Positions 17,673 to 25,530 of a DNA stretch of 46,575 bases are shown here, piece by piece (within the stretch, counting starts at the first letter, position 1; every line of letters begins with the position of its first letter). Source of the stretch: Clostridium sp. CAG:343 (GTDB lineage Bacteria > Bacillota > Clostridia > TANB77 > CAG-508). The DNA lies in contig FR888055.1 of the NCBI GenBank assembly GCA_000431335.1, positions 65,959 through 112,533 on the forward strand, given 5' to 3'. The position numbers and the translations under genes are program-made. The notes under the pieces were generated by a model, which was given only the letters and a program-made list of their open reading frames with translations, did not search any database and was not told the DNA's origin.

Positions 17673-17722
17673 AAACATAAGAAGTTGCTATTTACACTGC
17701 AAAAAACAAATTCAATAAAAGC

Positions 17723-17764
17723 AAAAAAAGTCAATAAATTTCTTAAATTTTATTGACTTTTTTT
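17723..17764 (+). terminator. Terminator after rsmG
   Basis: AAAAAAAGTCAATAAA (17723-17738) pairs with TTTATTGACTTTTTTT (17749-17764), ending in a T run. Confidence 0.88.
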
Positions 17765-17840
17765 ATATATTTATATATTATTATAGTGAAGAATAAATAA
17801 AACTCATTAATAAATATTAACTAAAATGGAGGCAATTAAA

Positions 17841-18629
17841 TTGGGAAAGATAATATCAGTAGCAAATCAAAAAGGTGGAGTAGGAAAAACAACAACAACA
17901 GTTAATTTATGTACGATTTTAGCCAAAAAGGGTAAAAAAGTACTTTTAATTGATGCTGACCCTCAAGGAAACGCAACAAGTGGGTTAGGAGTAGAAAAAG
18001 AAGTTGAAAATTCTACATACGATATATTAGTAAATGACACAGAAATAAAAGATGCAATTCAAGATACAATTATAAAAAATTTAAAAGTATGTCCAGCAAA
18101 CATGAATTTAGCAGGAGCAGAGGTAGAACTTGTTTCAATGATGTCAAGAGAACAAAGATTAAAAGAAAAATTAGATGTAATAAAAGACGAATTTGATTAT
18201 ATTTTAATTGATTGTCCACCATCTTTGGGACTAATTACATTAAATTCTTTTACAGCATCAAACAGTGTACTAATCCCTGTACAATGTGAATATTTTGCAT
18301 TAGAAGGATTAGGACAACTAATAAATACAATAAATCTTGTAAAAAAACATTTAAATAAAGAAATTCAAATTGAAGGAGCATTACTTACAATGTATGATGC
18401 AAGAACAAATCTCTCAAATCAGGTAGTAAAAGAAGTAAAAAAATACTTTGAAGACAAAGTATATAAAACAGTAATACCAAGAAATGTAAGATTAAGTGAA
18501 GCTCCAAGCTATGGGATGCCAATTACAGAATATGATCCAAGATCAAAGGGAGCAAAAAGCTATATGAAATTTGCAAAAGAATTTTTAAAAATAAATGACG
18601 AGCAAAAAAAAGCAAAACATATGATGTAA
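17841..18629 (+). CDS. parA: Chromosome partitioning ATPase ParA/Soj
   Basis: MinD/ParA-type ATPase that works with ParB in origin segregation and, in Bacillus, in DnaA control. The deviant Walker A is KGGVGKTTTTVNL; other motifs are LLIDADPQGNATSGLG and DYILIDCPPSLGLITLN. I chose TTG at 17841 because GGAGG (17828-17832) is eight bases upstream and the protein then starts MGKIISVANQKGG, like the family; the in-frame ATG at 17826 overlaps that ribosome site. This gives 262 aa. parB follows 64 bp later. Confidence 0.96.
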   Translation: MGKIISVANQKGGVGKTTTTVNLCTILAKKGKKVLLIDADPQGNATSGLGVEKEVENSTYDILVNDTEIKDAIQDTIIKNLKVCPANMNLAGAEVELVSMMSREQRLKEKLDVIKDEFDYILIDCPPSLGLITLNSFTASNSVLIPVQCEYFALEGLGQLINTINLVKKHLNKEIQIEGALLTMYDARTNLSNQVVKEVKKYFEDKVYKTVIPRNVRLSEAPSYGMPITEYDPRSKGAKSYMKFAKEFLKINDEQKKAKHMM

Positions 18630-18693
18630 AAGTAAAAAGAATATATTTAAGTACAATACAACTACAATAAAACAAATGATAGGAGGAATAAAA

Positions 18694-19533
18694 ATGGCAA
18701 AAATGACAGGCTTAGGAAAAGGGCTAGATGCCTTATTTGGACCAGCTCCAGAAGAAGAGCAAATAAAAGAAAATGACTCATTAAAGAATTTAAAAATAAC
18801 AGAAGTAGAACCTAATAGAGACCAACCAAGAAAAAGATTTGATCAAGAAGCATTAGAAGAATTAGCAAGTTCAATTAAAGAATATGGATTAATTCAACCA
18901 ATAGTAGTAACAAAAAAGGATGGATATTACAGTATCATAGCAGGAGAAAGAAGATGGAGAGCCTCTAAAATTGCAGGGTTAAAAGAGATTCCAGCAATTA
19001 TTAGGGAAGATGACGAAAAAATAAACTCAGAAATATCTCTAATTGAAAATATGCAAAGAGAAGATTTAAATCCTGTAGAAAAAGCTATGGGAATAAAAAC
19101 TTTAATAGACAATTATGGAATGTCACAAGAAGAAGTAGCAAAAAAATTGGGAAAAGGTAGAAGTACAATAGCTAACTGGGTAAGAGTTCTAAACTTAGAG
19201 CCAAGGGTATTAGAAATGGCAAAAGAAGGTAAAATATCAGAAGGATACTGTAAAGCATTATTAGCAATAACAGACCCAGAAAAACAATACCAAACAGCAA
19301 TACAAATGTTAGAAAGAGGACAAACAGTAAGACAAGTTGAAAAAAAGGCAAAAGTAAAAGAAACAAGAGAAGAACAAAGAAGAAATCATATATTATATAA
19401 AAATATAGAAGATACATTTCAAGGATTTTTTGGTTCAAAAGTAAAGTTAGATGCAGGAAAAAGACGTGGAAAGATTATAATAGAATATACATCAAATGAT
19501 GATTTAGAAAGAATTTTAGGGTTGATTAAATAA
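18694..19533 (+). CDS. parB: Chromosome partitioning protein ParB/Spo0J
   Basis: CTP-dependent DNA clamp that loads at parS sites near the origin, 279 aa. It has the N-terminal LGKGLDALFG (ParA-interaction segment), a ParB/Srx domain with the conserved GERRWRASKIAGL and ENMQREDLNPVEKA, and a helix-turn-helix near MSQEEVAKKLGKGRSTIANWVR. ATG 18694 is chosen because AGGAGG sits seven bases upstream; an in-frame ATG at 18676 precedes that site. I found no parS in a visual scan, which is not conclusive. Confidence 0.97.
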   Translation: MAKMTGLGKGLDALFGPAPEEEQIKENDSLKNLKITEVEPNRDQPRKRFDQEALEELASSIKEYGLIQPIVVTKKDGYYSIIAGERRWRASKIAGLKEIPAIIREDDEKINSEISLIENMQREDLNPVEKAMGIKTLIDNYGMSQEEVAKKLGKGRSTIANWVRVLNLEPRVLEMAKEGKISEGYCKALLAITDPEKQYQTAIQMLERGQTVRQVEKKAKVKETREEQRRNHILYKNIEDTFQGFFGSKVKLDAGKRRGKIIIEYTSNDDLERILGLIK

Positions 19534-19557
19534 ATTCGAAAAAGAAAGTGTGATATT

Positions 19558-20067
19558 ATGGAAAATTTTATAAATTCAGTAGGAATAGAAAAAATTATAC
19601 TGTTTGTATTAATTTTTAATGTTGTTTTACTAATAGGATTTATTATTAATATTATCAAAACAAACGCAATTAGTAAAAAATACAAGAACTTTATGCAAAA
19701 ATTAGGAGAAGGGAAAAATATAGAAGAGGACTTAGAGAATTATATGTATAAAGTAGAAAGAGTAGAAAAACAAAATATAGAAATAGCTAAATTTATAGAG
19801 CAATTAGATAAAGATTTTGAAAAAAGTATACAAAAGGTTGGAATTATTAGATATAATGCATATAAAGACACAGGAAGTGATTTAAGTTTTACGCTTGCCT
19901 TGTTAGATGAAAATAACAATGGAGTTGTATTAAATGGAATTTATTCTAGAGAAATGTCAAACATATATGCAAAACCAATTGAAAATGGAAAGTCTACTTA
20001 TACTCTTTCAGATGAAGAGCAAAAGGCGATAGAAAGGGCTATAAATTCCACAAAATCTGGAAGATAA
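19558..20067 (+). CDS. DUF4446-type membrane-anchored protein
   Basis: 169-aa protein with one N-terminal membrane helix (about 12-37), a coiled-coil-like charged region (45-95), and the conserved block KVGIIRYNAYKDTGSDLSFTLALLDENNNGVVLNGIYSRE. That block is the hallmark of the DUF4446 family, common directly after parB in Clostridia. The function is unknown. It ends just before the tRNA promoter. Confidence 0.85.
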   Translation: MENFINSVGIEKIILFVLIFNVVLLIGFIINIIKTNAISKKYKNFMQKLGEGKNIEEDLENYMYKVERVEKQNIEIAKFIEQLDKDFEKSIQKVGIIRYNAYKDTGSDLSFTLALLDENNNGVVLNGIYSREMSNIYAKPIENGKSTYTLSDEEQKAIERAINSTKSGR

Positions 20068-20085
20068 AAAAATTAAAAATTCCTA

Positions 20086-20114
20086 TTGACAAATGCCCTG
20101 AAAAATGCTAAGAT
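20086..20114 (+). promoter_or_regulatory. Promoter of the tRNA-Ser(UGA) gene
   Basis: TTGACA (20086-20091), 17-base spacer, TAAGAT (20109-20114), about 34 bp before the tRNA. Confidence 0.7.
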
Positions 20115-20147
20115 AAATACTGTCGCTGGACATTTGTCTTAAGATAT

Positions 20148-20239
<92 letters not shown>

Positions 20240-20247
20240 AACAATTT

Positions 20248-20287
20248 AAGTTAGATATTAAAAACCAAAAAATATCTAACTTTTATT
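20248..20287 (+). terminator. Hairpin after tRNA-Ser(UGA)
   Basis: AAGTTAGATAT (20248-20258) pairs with ATATCTAACTT (20272-20282) and is followed by TTATTT. It is a likely terminator or processing hairpin between the two tRNAs. Confidence 0.7.
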
Positions 20288-20295
20288 TATAAGAT

Positions 20296-20385
20296 GGAGA
20301 TGTACCCAAGTGGTGAAGGGGACTGTTTGCTAAACAGTTAGGTCCCGAAAGGGGCGCGGAGGTTCGAACCCTCTCATCTCCGCCA
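20296..20385 (+). tRNA. tRNA-Ser(GCU)
   Basis: Acceptor GGAGATG/CATCTCC, anticodon stem CTGT/ACAG with loop TTGCTAA and anticodon GCT at 20329-20331, long variable arm (GGTCCCGAAAGGGGC), T-arm GGTTCGAACC, encoded CCA (20383-20385). Confidence 0.97.
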
Positions 20386-20408
20386 TAAATATATTAATAT
20401 TTTGGAGG

Positions 20409-20434
20409 CAGTAGATTATTCTACTGTTTTTTTT
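20409..20434 (+). terminator. Terminator after tRNA-Ser(GCU)
   Basis: CAGTAGA-TTAT-TCTACTG perfect hairpin followed by eight T. Confidence 0.92.
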
Positions 20435-20547
20435 AGATTTGTTCTATATATTGAAAAATATTAAACTAAAAGACTATAAAAGCTTGTAATGATTTATAAT
20501 TTGGTATAAAATAAATTTGAAAAACAATTTATATAAGGAGACAAATC

Positions 20548-21936
20548 GTGAAAAGAAAAGAAAGAGAATTAATAAATCAAATAGATTATGAAGAAAATAA
20601 AATTGCAAAAAAGATTTTAAGAAGATATAAATTTGAAAAATGGATATATTACACAATATTCTTATTGCTAACTATAACATGTATTTTATGGGCAATAAAT
20701 ATATATGGGACAAGTAATTTATTATTGTGTTTAGTAATATATATAATTTTTTCATCTTTTTTTGCAACCAGATATAGGCAACATTCAGAAAAGTTAATAA
20801 AAGAAGCATTAAATACAAGCATTTGTCCAGAGGGATTTCTGAATATTAACATATATAATGCTAAAAAAATGCTAGTAAATAAATCTGCTTATAATTATAC
20901 ACTAAATAAAATAGCTACAGGATATATACAATTAGGAGAATTTGAGAAAGCAAAAGGAATAATAAAAGATGTAGAAAAAATAAAAAATAATATTATTATA
21001 AAAGGAGAAATAATAAAAAATAAAATAGATATAGCATTTTTTACAGAAAATAAGAAAGAATTTAAAGAACAATGTGAAAAAATGAGAAACATTATAAAAT
21101 TTCTACCTAAAAAAAGTAGAAAAGAAATTACTTTTAATATGACAATAAAAGAAGCAATAATGGATAAAGATGTTAAAAAAGTAAATGAGTTAAGTCAACA
21201 ATTAGAAAAAAGAAAGAATTTATTAGACAAAATAATGGTTCAATATTACAAAGGGGTTGTTTTAGAAAAAAATAATAAAAATTATAAAAATGAATATAAA
21301 TTTGTTGCTGAAAAAGGAAATAATTTATATATAGCTAAACAAGCTAGAGAAAAATTAAAAATAGAACCAAAAGATAATCCTTATAAAAAGAAAAGACACG
21401 TAATATACAAAGCAATTAATATTATATCAATATTAATAATTTTATTGTATATGATGTCTGTACTAATATATATGAAAGAAAAACCAAATATAAAATGGAA
21501 TACAGGGGAAGTTTCAATTTTTGAACAAAAAATGATATTGCCTATAGGAGTAAAAGAATTTGAAAAGAAAAATCAAATAGAAATCAAAGAAATAGATGAA
21601 AACAATTTTGCTGAGGTAAAATTAGGAGAGAGTACGATACTTCTTTATATTAAAGATGAACAGATAAAGGGATTAAAAATAGACCTCGATAGTATTAGTC
21701 AATCTGACATAGATAAAATTATATTTCCTAACAATGTAAGTTTAAATAATAGTATAGATGAAGTAAAAGAAATATATAAAACTGGAAATGTTAATGTTTT
21801 TTTGAAAAAATATGACGAAAAAGTAAGTGAGGATGAAAATATTCATATTGATAGATATATTGGACAAAGATATAATATAGAGATTAGAGGTATAGGGGAT
21901 AAGATTCAGAGCATTTTATATGTTTATAAGTATTAA
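20548..21936 (+). CDS. Uncharacterised membrane protein with TPR-like cytoplasmic region
   Basis: 462 aa, not recognised. The GTG start has AAGGAG seven bases upstream. It has two membrane helices at about 32-75, then a long lysine-rich helical region (about 85-275) with a TPR-like turn (KIATGYIQLGEFEKAKGIIKD). A third membrane helix follows at about 288-308, then a C-terminal domain (about 315-462) of mixed strands, predicted outside the cell if helix counting is right. It forms its own unit between the tRNA terminator and a strong terminator at 21938-21994, just before the pilin genes. A link to the secretion locus is possible by position only. Confidence 0.75.
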   Translation: MKRKERELINQIDYEENKIAKKILRRYKFEKWIYYTIFLLLTITCILWAINIYGTSNLLLCLVIYIIFSSFFATRYRQHSEKLIKEALNTSICPEGFLNINIYNAKKMLVNKSAYNYTLNKIATGYIQLGEFEKAKGIIKDVEKIKNNIIIKGEIIKNKIDIAFFTENKKEFKEQCEKMRNIIKFLPKKSRKEITFNMTIKEAIMDKDVKKVNELSQQLEKRKNLLDKIMVQYYKGVVLEKNNKNYKNEYKFVAEKGNNLYIAKQAREKLKIEPKDNPYKKKRHVIYKAINIISILIILLYMMSVLIYMKEKPNIKWNTGEVSIFEQKMILPIGVKEFEKKNQIEIKEIDENNFAEVKLGESTILLYIKDEQIKGLKIDLDSISQSDIDKIIFPNNVSLNNSIDEVKEIYKTGNVNVFLKKYDEKVSEDENIHIDRYIGQRYNIEIRGIGDKIQSILYVYKY

Positions 21937-21937
21937 A

Positions 21938-21994
21938 TAATAATTCTGTGATATAAATAATTTGATATTTATGTTACAGAATTATTACATTTTT
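21938..21994 (+). terminator. Terminator before the pilin operon
   Basis: TAATAATTCTGT (21938-21949) pairs with ACAGAATTATTA (21976-21987), with inner pairing around ATAAATA/TATTTAT, then CATTTTTG. Confidence 0.85.
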
Positions 21995-22023
21995 GTTAAA
22001 AAAATAAAAAATATTGCAAAAAG

Positions 22024-22052
22024 TTGAAAAAAAATAGAAAATATTGTATAAT
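22024..22052 (+). promoter_or_regulatory. Promoter of the pilin operon
   Basis: TTGAAA (22024-22029), 17-base spacer, TATAAT (22047-22052); start expected near 22059, about 27 bases before the first pilin ATG. Confidence 0.82.
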
Positions 22053-22085
22053 GAAAGTAGTGATTTGAAATTTGGAGGTGAAAGC

Positions 22086-22469
22086 ATGAGAAATGTAAAT
22101 AAAAAAATAATAAAAATTTTTATACTTTTTTTAATAAATATATTATTTTGCATTTTTATATCGAACATTTCAAATGCTGCCGCAGATTTTGATGTTAATG
22201 CATATAAACCAGACTCAACTATGATTGAGGTAAAAGGAGAAACTCAGTTACAAAAAATTGGTTTAGCTATTGTAGGACCAATAAGAGTAATAGGGAGCTT
22301 TGTTTCGGTTTTAGCATTAATAATAATTGGTGTTAAATATATGTTTGGAAGTGTCGAAGAAAAAGCTCAGTATAAAAAGACATTATTACCATATTTTTGG
22401 GGTGCAATAATGGTGTTTGGAATAACCAATATAGTTAGTATTATATATGATATAGCTGTCAGTATATAA
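22086..22469 (+). CDS. VirB2/TrbC-type T4SS pilin-like protein 1
   Basis: 127 aa from ATG 22086 (GGAGGTGAAAGC upstream; the in-frame ATG at 22044 is inside the promoter). It has an N-terminal signal segment (about 8-32, ending SNA-A), a short polar stretch, then two hydrophobic helices around the shared block IIIGVKYMFGSVEEKAQYKK and LLPYFWGAIMVFGITN. Two helices with a small basic loop is the VirB2/T4SS-pilin pattern. It is one of four tandem paralogues; the likely role is a membrane or extracellular fibre subunit of the secretion apparatus. Confidence 0.8.
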   Translation: MRNVNKKIIKIFILFLINILFCIFISNISNAAADFDVNAYKPDSTMIEVKGETQLQKIGLAIVGPIRVIGSFVSVLALIIIGVKYMFGSVEEKAQYKKTLLPYFWGAIMVFGITNIVSIIYDIAVSI

Positions 22470-22486
22470 ATGAAGAAGGTGGTTAT

Positions 22487-22879
22487 ATGGAAAAAATGAA
22501 ATTGACGAAATTAATATTTAATATTATTTTAATTTGTTTTTTGACTTTAGTATTAATTGGGGATTATAGCACAGTATATGCTGGGGGATGGTTTGAAGGA
22601 GCTCAAGATTTTATGAATTCAGCGGATAGTAATATAACTATAAATTCAACAGAGTTAAATAAACCTTCAAGTGAAATTTATAATATCTTAACATCTTTTG
22701 GTATGATAATAGCAGTTGTAGTAGGGATTGTTTTAGGAATAAAATATATGATTGCAGGAGCTGATGAGAAAGCAGAGGTAAAAGAAACATTATTGCCATA
22801 CATTATTGGATGCGTAGTAACTTTTGGGGCTTTTGGAATATGGAGAATACTAATAAATACATTTATAGGAATAAGTTAG
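22487..22879 (+). CDS. VirB2/TrbC-type T4SS pilin-like protein 2
   Basis: 130 aa. It has a signal-like segment at about 8-32 (ending STVYA-G), then a longer polar linker than its neighbours (GGWFEGAQDFMNSADSN), then GIVLGIKYMIAGADEKAEVK and LLPYIIGCVVTFGAFGIWR. The most divergent of the four: the usual GSxEEKAxYKK loop reads GADEKAEVK. A distinct structural role such as a cap or minor subunit is possible but unproven. The ribosome site is AAGGTGG. Confidence 0.78.
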   Translation: MEKMKLTKLIFNIILICFLTLVLIGDYSTVYAGGWFEGAQDFMNSADSNITINSTELNKPSSEIYNILTSFGMIIAVVVGIVLGIKYMIAGADEKAEVKETLLPYIIGCVVTFGAFGIWRILINTFIGIS

Positions 22880-22912
22880 TTAAACTATATAGTTGACATA
22901 GAGGTGATAAAT

Positions 22913-23263
22913 ATGATAATAAATAAAAAAAATATAATATTAATATTGATTTTATCAATATTAATGATAATTGCTTGTAGTTATATACCAGTAAATGCAA
23001 TATTAACGGCAGACAAATTAAGTGGAACTAGTAATAATACAGGTGAAATCGAGCCAGTACTAGCCAGTGTTTTAAAAATAGCTGGAATAATTGGCTCAGC
23101 TATGTCTATTATTACAATGATATTACTTGGAGTTAAATACATGTTGGGTAGTGTTGAAGAAAAAGCAGAATACAAAAAAAGTTTGTTTCCTTATATGATA
23201 GGAGCTGTATTTGTATTTGGAGCATCTACTATAGCAGGAATAGTATATAGTATGGTTAAATAA
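22913..23263 (+). CDS. VirB2/TrbC-type T4SS pilin-like protein 3
   Basis: 116 aa from ATG 22913 (GAGGTGATAA upstream; the GTG at 22904 lies within this site). It has a hydrophobic signal region at about 8-26 with a CSYIPVNA end, then TGEIEPVLASVLKIAGIIGSA, and the shared ILLGVKYMLGSVEEKAEYKK and LFPYMIGAVFVFGASTIAG. The cysteine at the end of the hydrophobic stretch is not in a convincing lipobox. Confidence 0.78.
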   Translation: MIINKKNIILILILSILMIIACSYIPVNAILTADKLSGTSNNTGEIEPVLASVLKIAGIIGSAMSIITMILLGVKYMLGSVEEKAEYKKSLFPYMIGAVFVFGASTIAGIVYSMVK

Positions 23264-23326
23264 GTTTTTAAAGTTTTCTCGAAAGAGAAATTAATATAAA
23301 AAATAATAAAAGGAGGAATAAATATT

Positions 23327-23686
23327 ATGAAAAAAGTATCAAAAATTTTTGCAATAATATTATTAGTTGTTATGTTAACGTCGTTTGCAAGTACTGTATT
23401 TGCTGCTACATCAGTTAATCCGGGTACGTGGAAAAATCAAACTGGAGATAAAATTAAAACAGATGATATTACAAATTTTTCAGCATCACTAATTAACGTT
23501 ATATCAATTATTGGTTCTGCAGCAGCTATTATAACATTAATTGTATTAGGTATTAAATATATGATGGGTAGTGCAGAAGAAAAAGCAGAATACAAGAAAA
23601 CATTATTACCTTATATAATTGGTGCAGCAATGGTATTTGGAGCATCTGTATTAACAGGTGTAATTTACAATTTCATGCAAGGATAA
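23327..23686 (+). CDS. VirB2/TrbC-type T4SS pilin-like protein 4
   Basis: 119 aa. Clear signal peptide (KIFAIILLVVMLTSFASTVFA-A, spanning about residues 6-26), polar mature start, then VISIIGSAAAIITLIVLG, KYMMGSAEEKAEYKKTLLPY and IIGAAMVFGASVLTGVIY. The strongest ribosome site of the set (AAAGGAGG) and its place last before a terminator suggest it may be the major subunit; that is inference. Confidence 0.8.
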   Translation: MKKVSKIFAIILLVVMLTSFASTVFAATSVNPGTWKNQTGDKIKTDDITNFSASLINVISIIGSAAAIITLIVLGIKYMMGSAEEKAEYKKTLLPYIIGAAMVFGASVLTGVIYNFMQG

Positions 23687-23708
23687 TAATTATAAATAAT
23701 AAGTGAAA

Positions 23709-23749
23709 AATAGAGAGCAAAGAATTTATAGAATTGCTCTCTATTTTTT
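23709..23749 (+). terminator. Terminator after the pilin genes
   Basis: AATAGAGAGCAA (23709-23720) pairs perfectly with TTGCTCTCTATT (23734-23745), followed by TTTT. It separates pilin from machine transcription. Confidence 0.92.
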
Positions 23750-23855
23750 GTGCAACAAACCAGAATACAATTGTAAAATTAAACACTTAAATTTTAACAA
23801 AAATGTTACGATAATATTACAATAATATTAAATATATATTTTTTTCTATATATTC

Positions 23856-23884
23856 TTACAATAATCAACAAAATCTGTTATAAT
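23856..23884 (+). promoter_or_regulatory. Promoter of the T4SS machine operon
   Basis: TTACAA (23856-23861), 17-base spacer, extended -10 TGTTATAAT (TATAAT at 23879-23884). Confidence 0.7.
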
Positions 23885-23936
23885 AGTATTAAGTATAATT
23901 AGGCTTAAATTTTGATTAAGGGAGGATAAGAGATTA

Positions 23937-24311
23937 ATGAAATCATATTATATACCTAGAAATTATAGAGGTGAGGGAAGAATATTATATATTTTTTCGA
24001 CTAAAGCTCTTATATATACTGCTGTAGGTGTTGGAGTAGGGTTAATATTTTATTTTATATTTAATTTTTTAAAACTTACAACAGTCGGAATAATAATTGC
24101 ATCATTCTTTGGACTTTTGGGGTTTATAATAGGTACATTTAAAGTACCGGAAATGAAAAAATTTGGAGTTGCCAAAAAAAATGCAGGAGAAAATATAGAT
24201 GAAGTAATAAAAAAATGGATAATGTTTAAAAAGAAAAAAAATAAAATATATACATATATATCAGTAGAAGACGAGAAAAGTGTGAAAGAGGAGGAAACAA
24301 AAGATGAATGA
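23937..24311 (+). CDS. PrgI-family T4SS membrane protein (VirB3-like)
   Basis: 124 aa. The start YYIPRNYRGEGRILYIFSTKALIY and two adjacent membrane helices (about 24-44 and 46-68) match the PrgI family of Gram-positive T4SS, the counterpart of VirB3, which anchors VirB4. The tail is charged and cytoplasmic. GGGAGG precedes the ATG. Its end overlaps the next gene by eight bases, so it is coupled to the VirB4 pair. Confidence 0.85.
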   Translation: MKSYYIPRNYRGEGRILYIFSTKALIYTAVGVGVGLIFYFIFNFLKLTTVGIIIASFFGLLGFIIGTFKVPEMKKFGVAKKNAGENIDEVIKKWIMFKKKKNKIYTYISVEDEKSVKEEETKDE

Positions 24312-25530
24312 TTCAATTCAAAATGCATTAACATATAGTTTGATTTTTATGATTGGTGTATTAGTTATTTTAGTAATAATATTTGTAATATTAAAACTGA
24401 AAGAAAGACAAGAGGATAATCCTAAAAAAGATAAAAAAGATAAAGTAAATTCAAAGACTAATAATGTTGAAGTAAAAAAAGAATACAATAAACAATCTAT
24501 TTTTGATTTTATGGAATTTGAAAAAATTGAAGATAATATGATAATTCAAAAAAGTAAAAAGAAATATTTGATGGCTATTGAATGTCAAGGAATCAACTAT
24601 GATTTAATGTCTGGAGTAGAAAAAACAAGTGTAGAACAAGGCTTTTTACAATTTTTAAATACATTAAGACATCCAATTCAAATATACATACAAACTAGAA
24701 CAGTAAATTTAGTAGGAAGTATTAGTACATATAAAGAAAGGCTAAAACATATTCAAGATAATCTTATAAAAGCCGATATGGATTATAGGTCAAAAGTAAA
24801 TTCAGATGCTTTTCCAGCTGAAGAATTAAATAAAAAAAGAATGGAATTAATAAAACAGAGAAATTTATATGAGTATGGTTCAGACATTATAAAAAATACA
24901 GAGCAAATGAGTTTTAATAAAAATATACTAACAAAAAAATATTATATAATAATACCTTATTATCCAGAAGAATTAGAAAATAAAGATTATGCAGAAGATG
25001 AAATTAGAAATTTGGCTTTTTCTGAATTATATACAAAAGCTCAATCAATTATAAGTTCGTTATATGTTTGCGGAATTAAAGGTAAGGTTTTAGATTCAGT
25101 AGAATTGATAGAATTATTATATGTTGCATATAATCGAGATGATTCAGATATGTATAATTTAAATAGTTTATTAGGTGCAGGATTTGAAGAATTATATTCT
25201 ACGGCTCCAGATGTTTTAGAAAAGAGAAGCAGAGAGCTAGATAAGAAAATAGAAGAAGAAGCAAAGAAAAAAGCAAATGAAAAAGTATTAGAAGCTGTTG
25301 ATGAAACAGAGAAACAGAAAGAAGTAAGAAGAAAAGAAGAAAACATGAACAAATTGATAGACGAAATGGCAAAAATGTTTATAAGTGATAATGAGAGATA
25401 TATAGGCGAAGATATAGCAAATAAAGCAAAAGAAAAAATAGATGAGGAATCAGAAGAAAAAGGAGGAAAAGTAGATGACAAAAAAGAAAAGACAAAAACT
25501 ACAACAAGAAGAACTAGAAAGACAACATAG
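24304..25530 (+). CDS. VirB4 N-terminal helper protein, membrane-anchored
   Basis: 408 aa. One N-terminal membrane helix (about 10-33), then a region like the N-terminal part of VirB4/TraC proteins without any ATPase motifs (IFDFMEFEKIEDNMIIQ, AIECQGINYDL, IYIQTR). It ends in a coiled-coil-like, Lys/Glu/Arg-rich tail (about 300-408). It is equivalent to the shorter helper at 2508-3065. It overlaps VirB4 by 56 bp. The likely role is to tether VirB4 or complete it at the membrane. Confidence 0.75.
   Translation: MNDSIQNALTYSLIFMIGVLVILVIIFVILKLKERQEDNPKKDKKDKVNSKTNNVEVKKEYNKQSIFDFMEFEKIEDNMIIQKSKKKYLMAIECQGINYDLMSGVEKTSVEQGFLQFLNTLRHPIQIYIQTRTVNLVGSISTYKERLKHIQDNLIKADMDYRSKVNSDAFPAEELNKKRMELIKQRNLYEYGSDIIKNTEQMSFNKNILTKKYYIIIPYYPEELENKDYAEDEIRNLAFSELYTKAQSIISSLYVCGIKGKVLDSVELIELLYVAYNRDDSDMYNLNSLLGAGFEELYSTAPDVLEKRSRELDKKIEEEAKKKANEKVLEAVDETEKQKEVRRKEENMNKLIDEMAKMFISDNERYIGEDIANKAKEKIDEESEEKGGKVDDKKEKTKTTTRRTRKTT

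Noticed and set aside
17036..17734. 232-codon minus-strand frame across rsmG
   Set aside because: Shadow frame rich in Phe, Ser and Ile; the plus strand encodes a clear RsmG.
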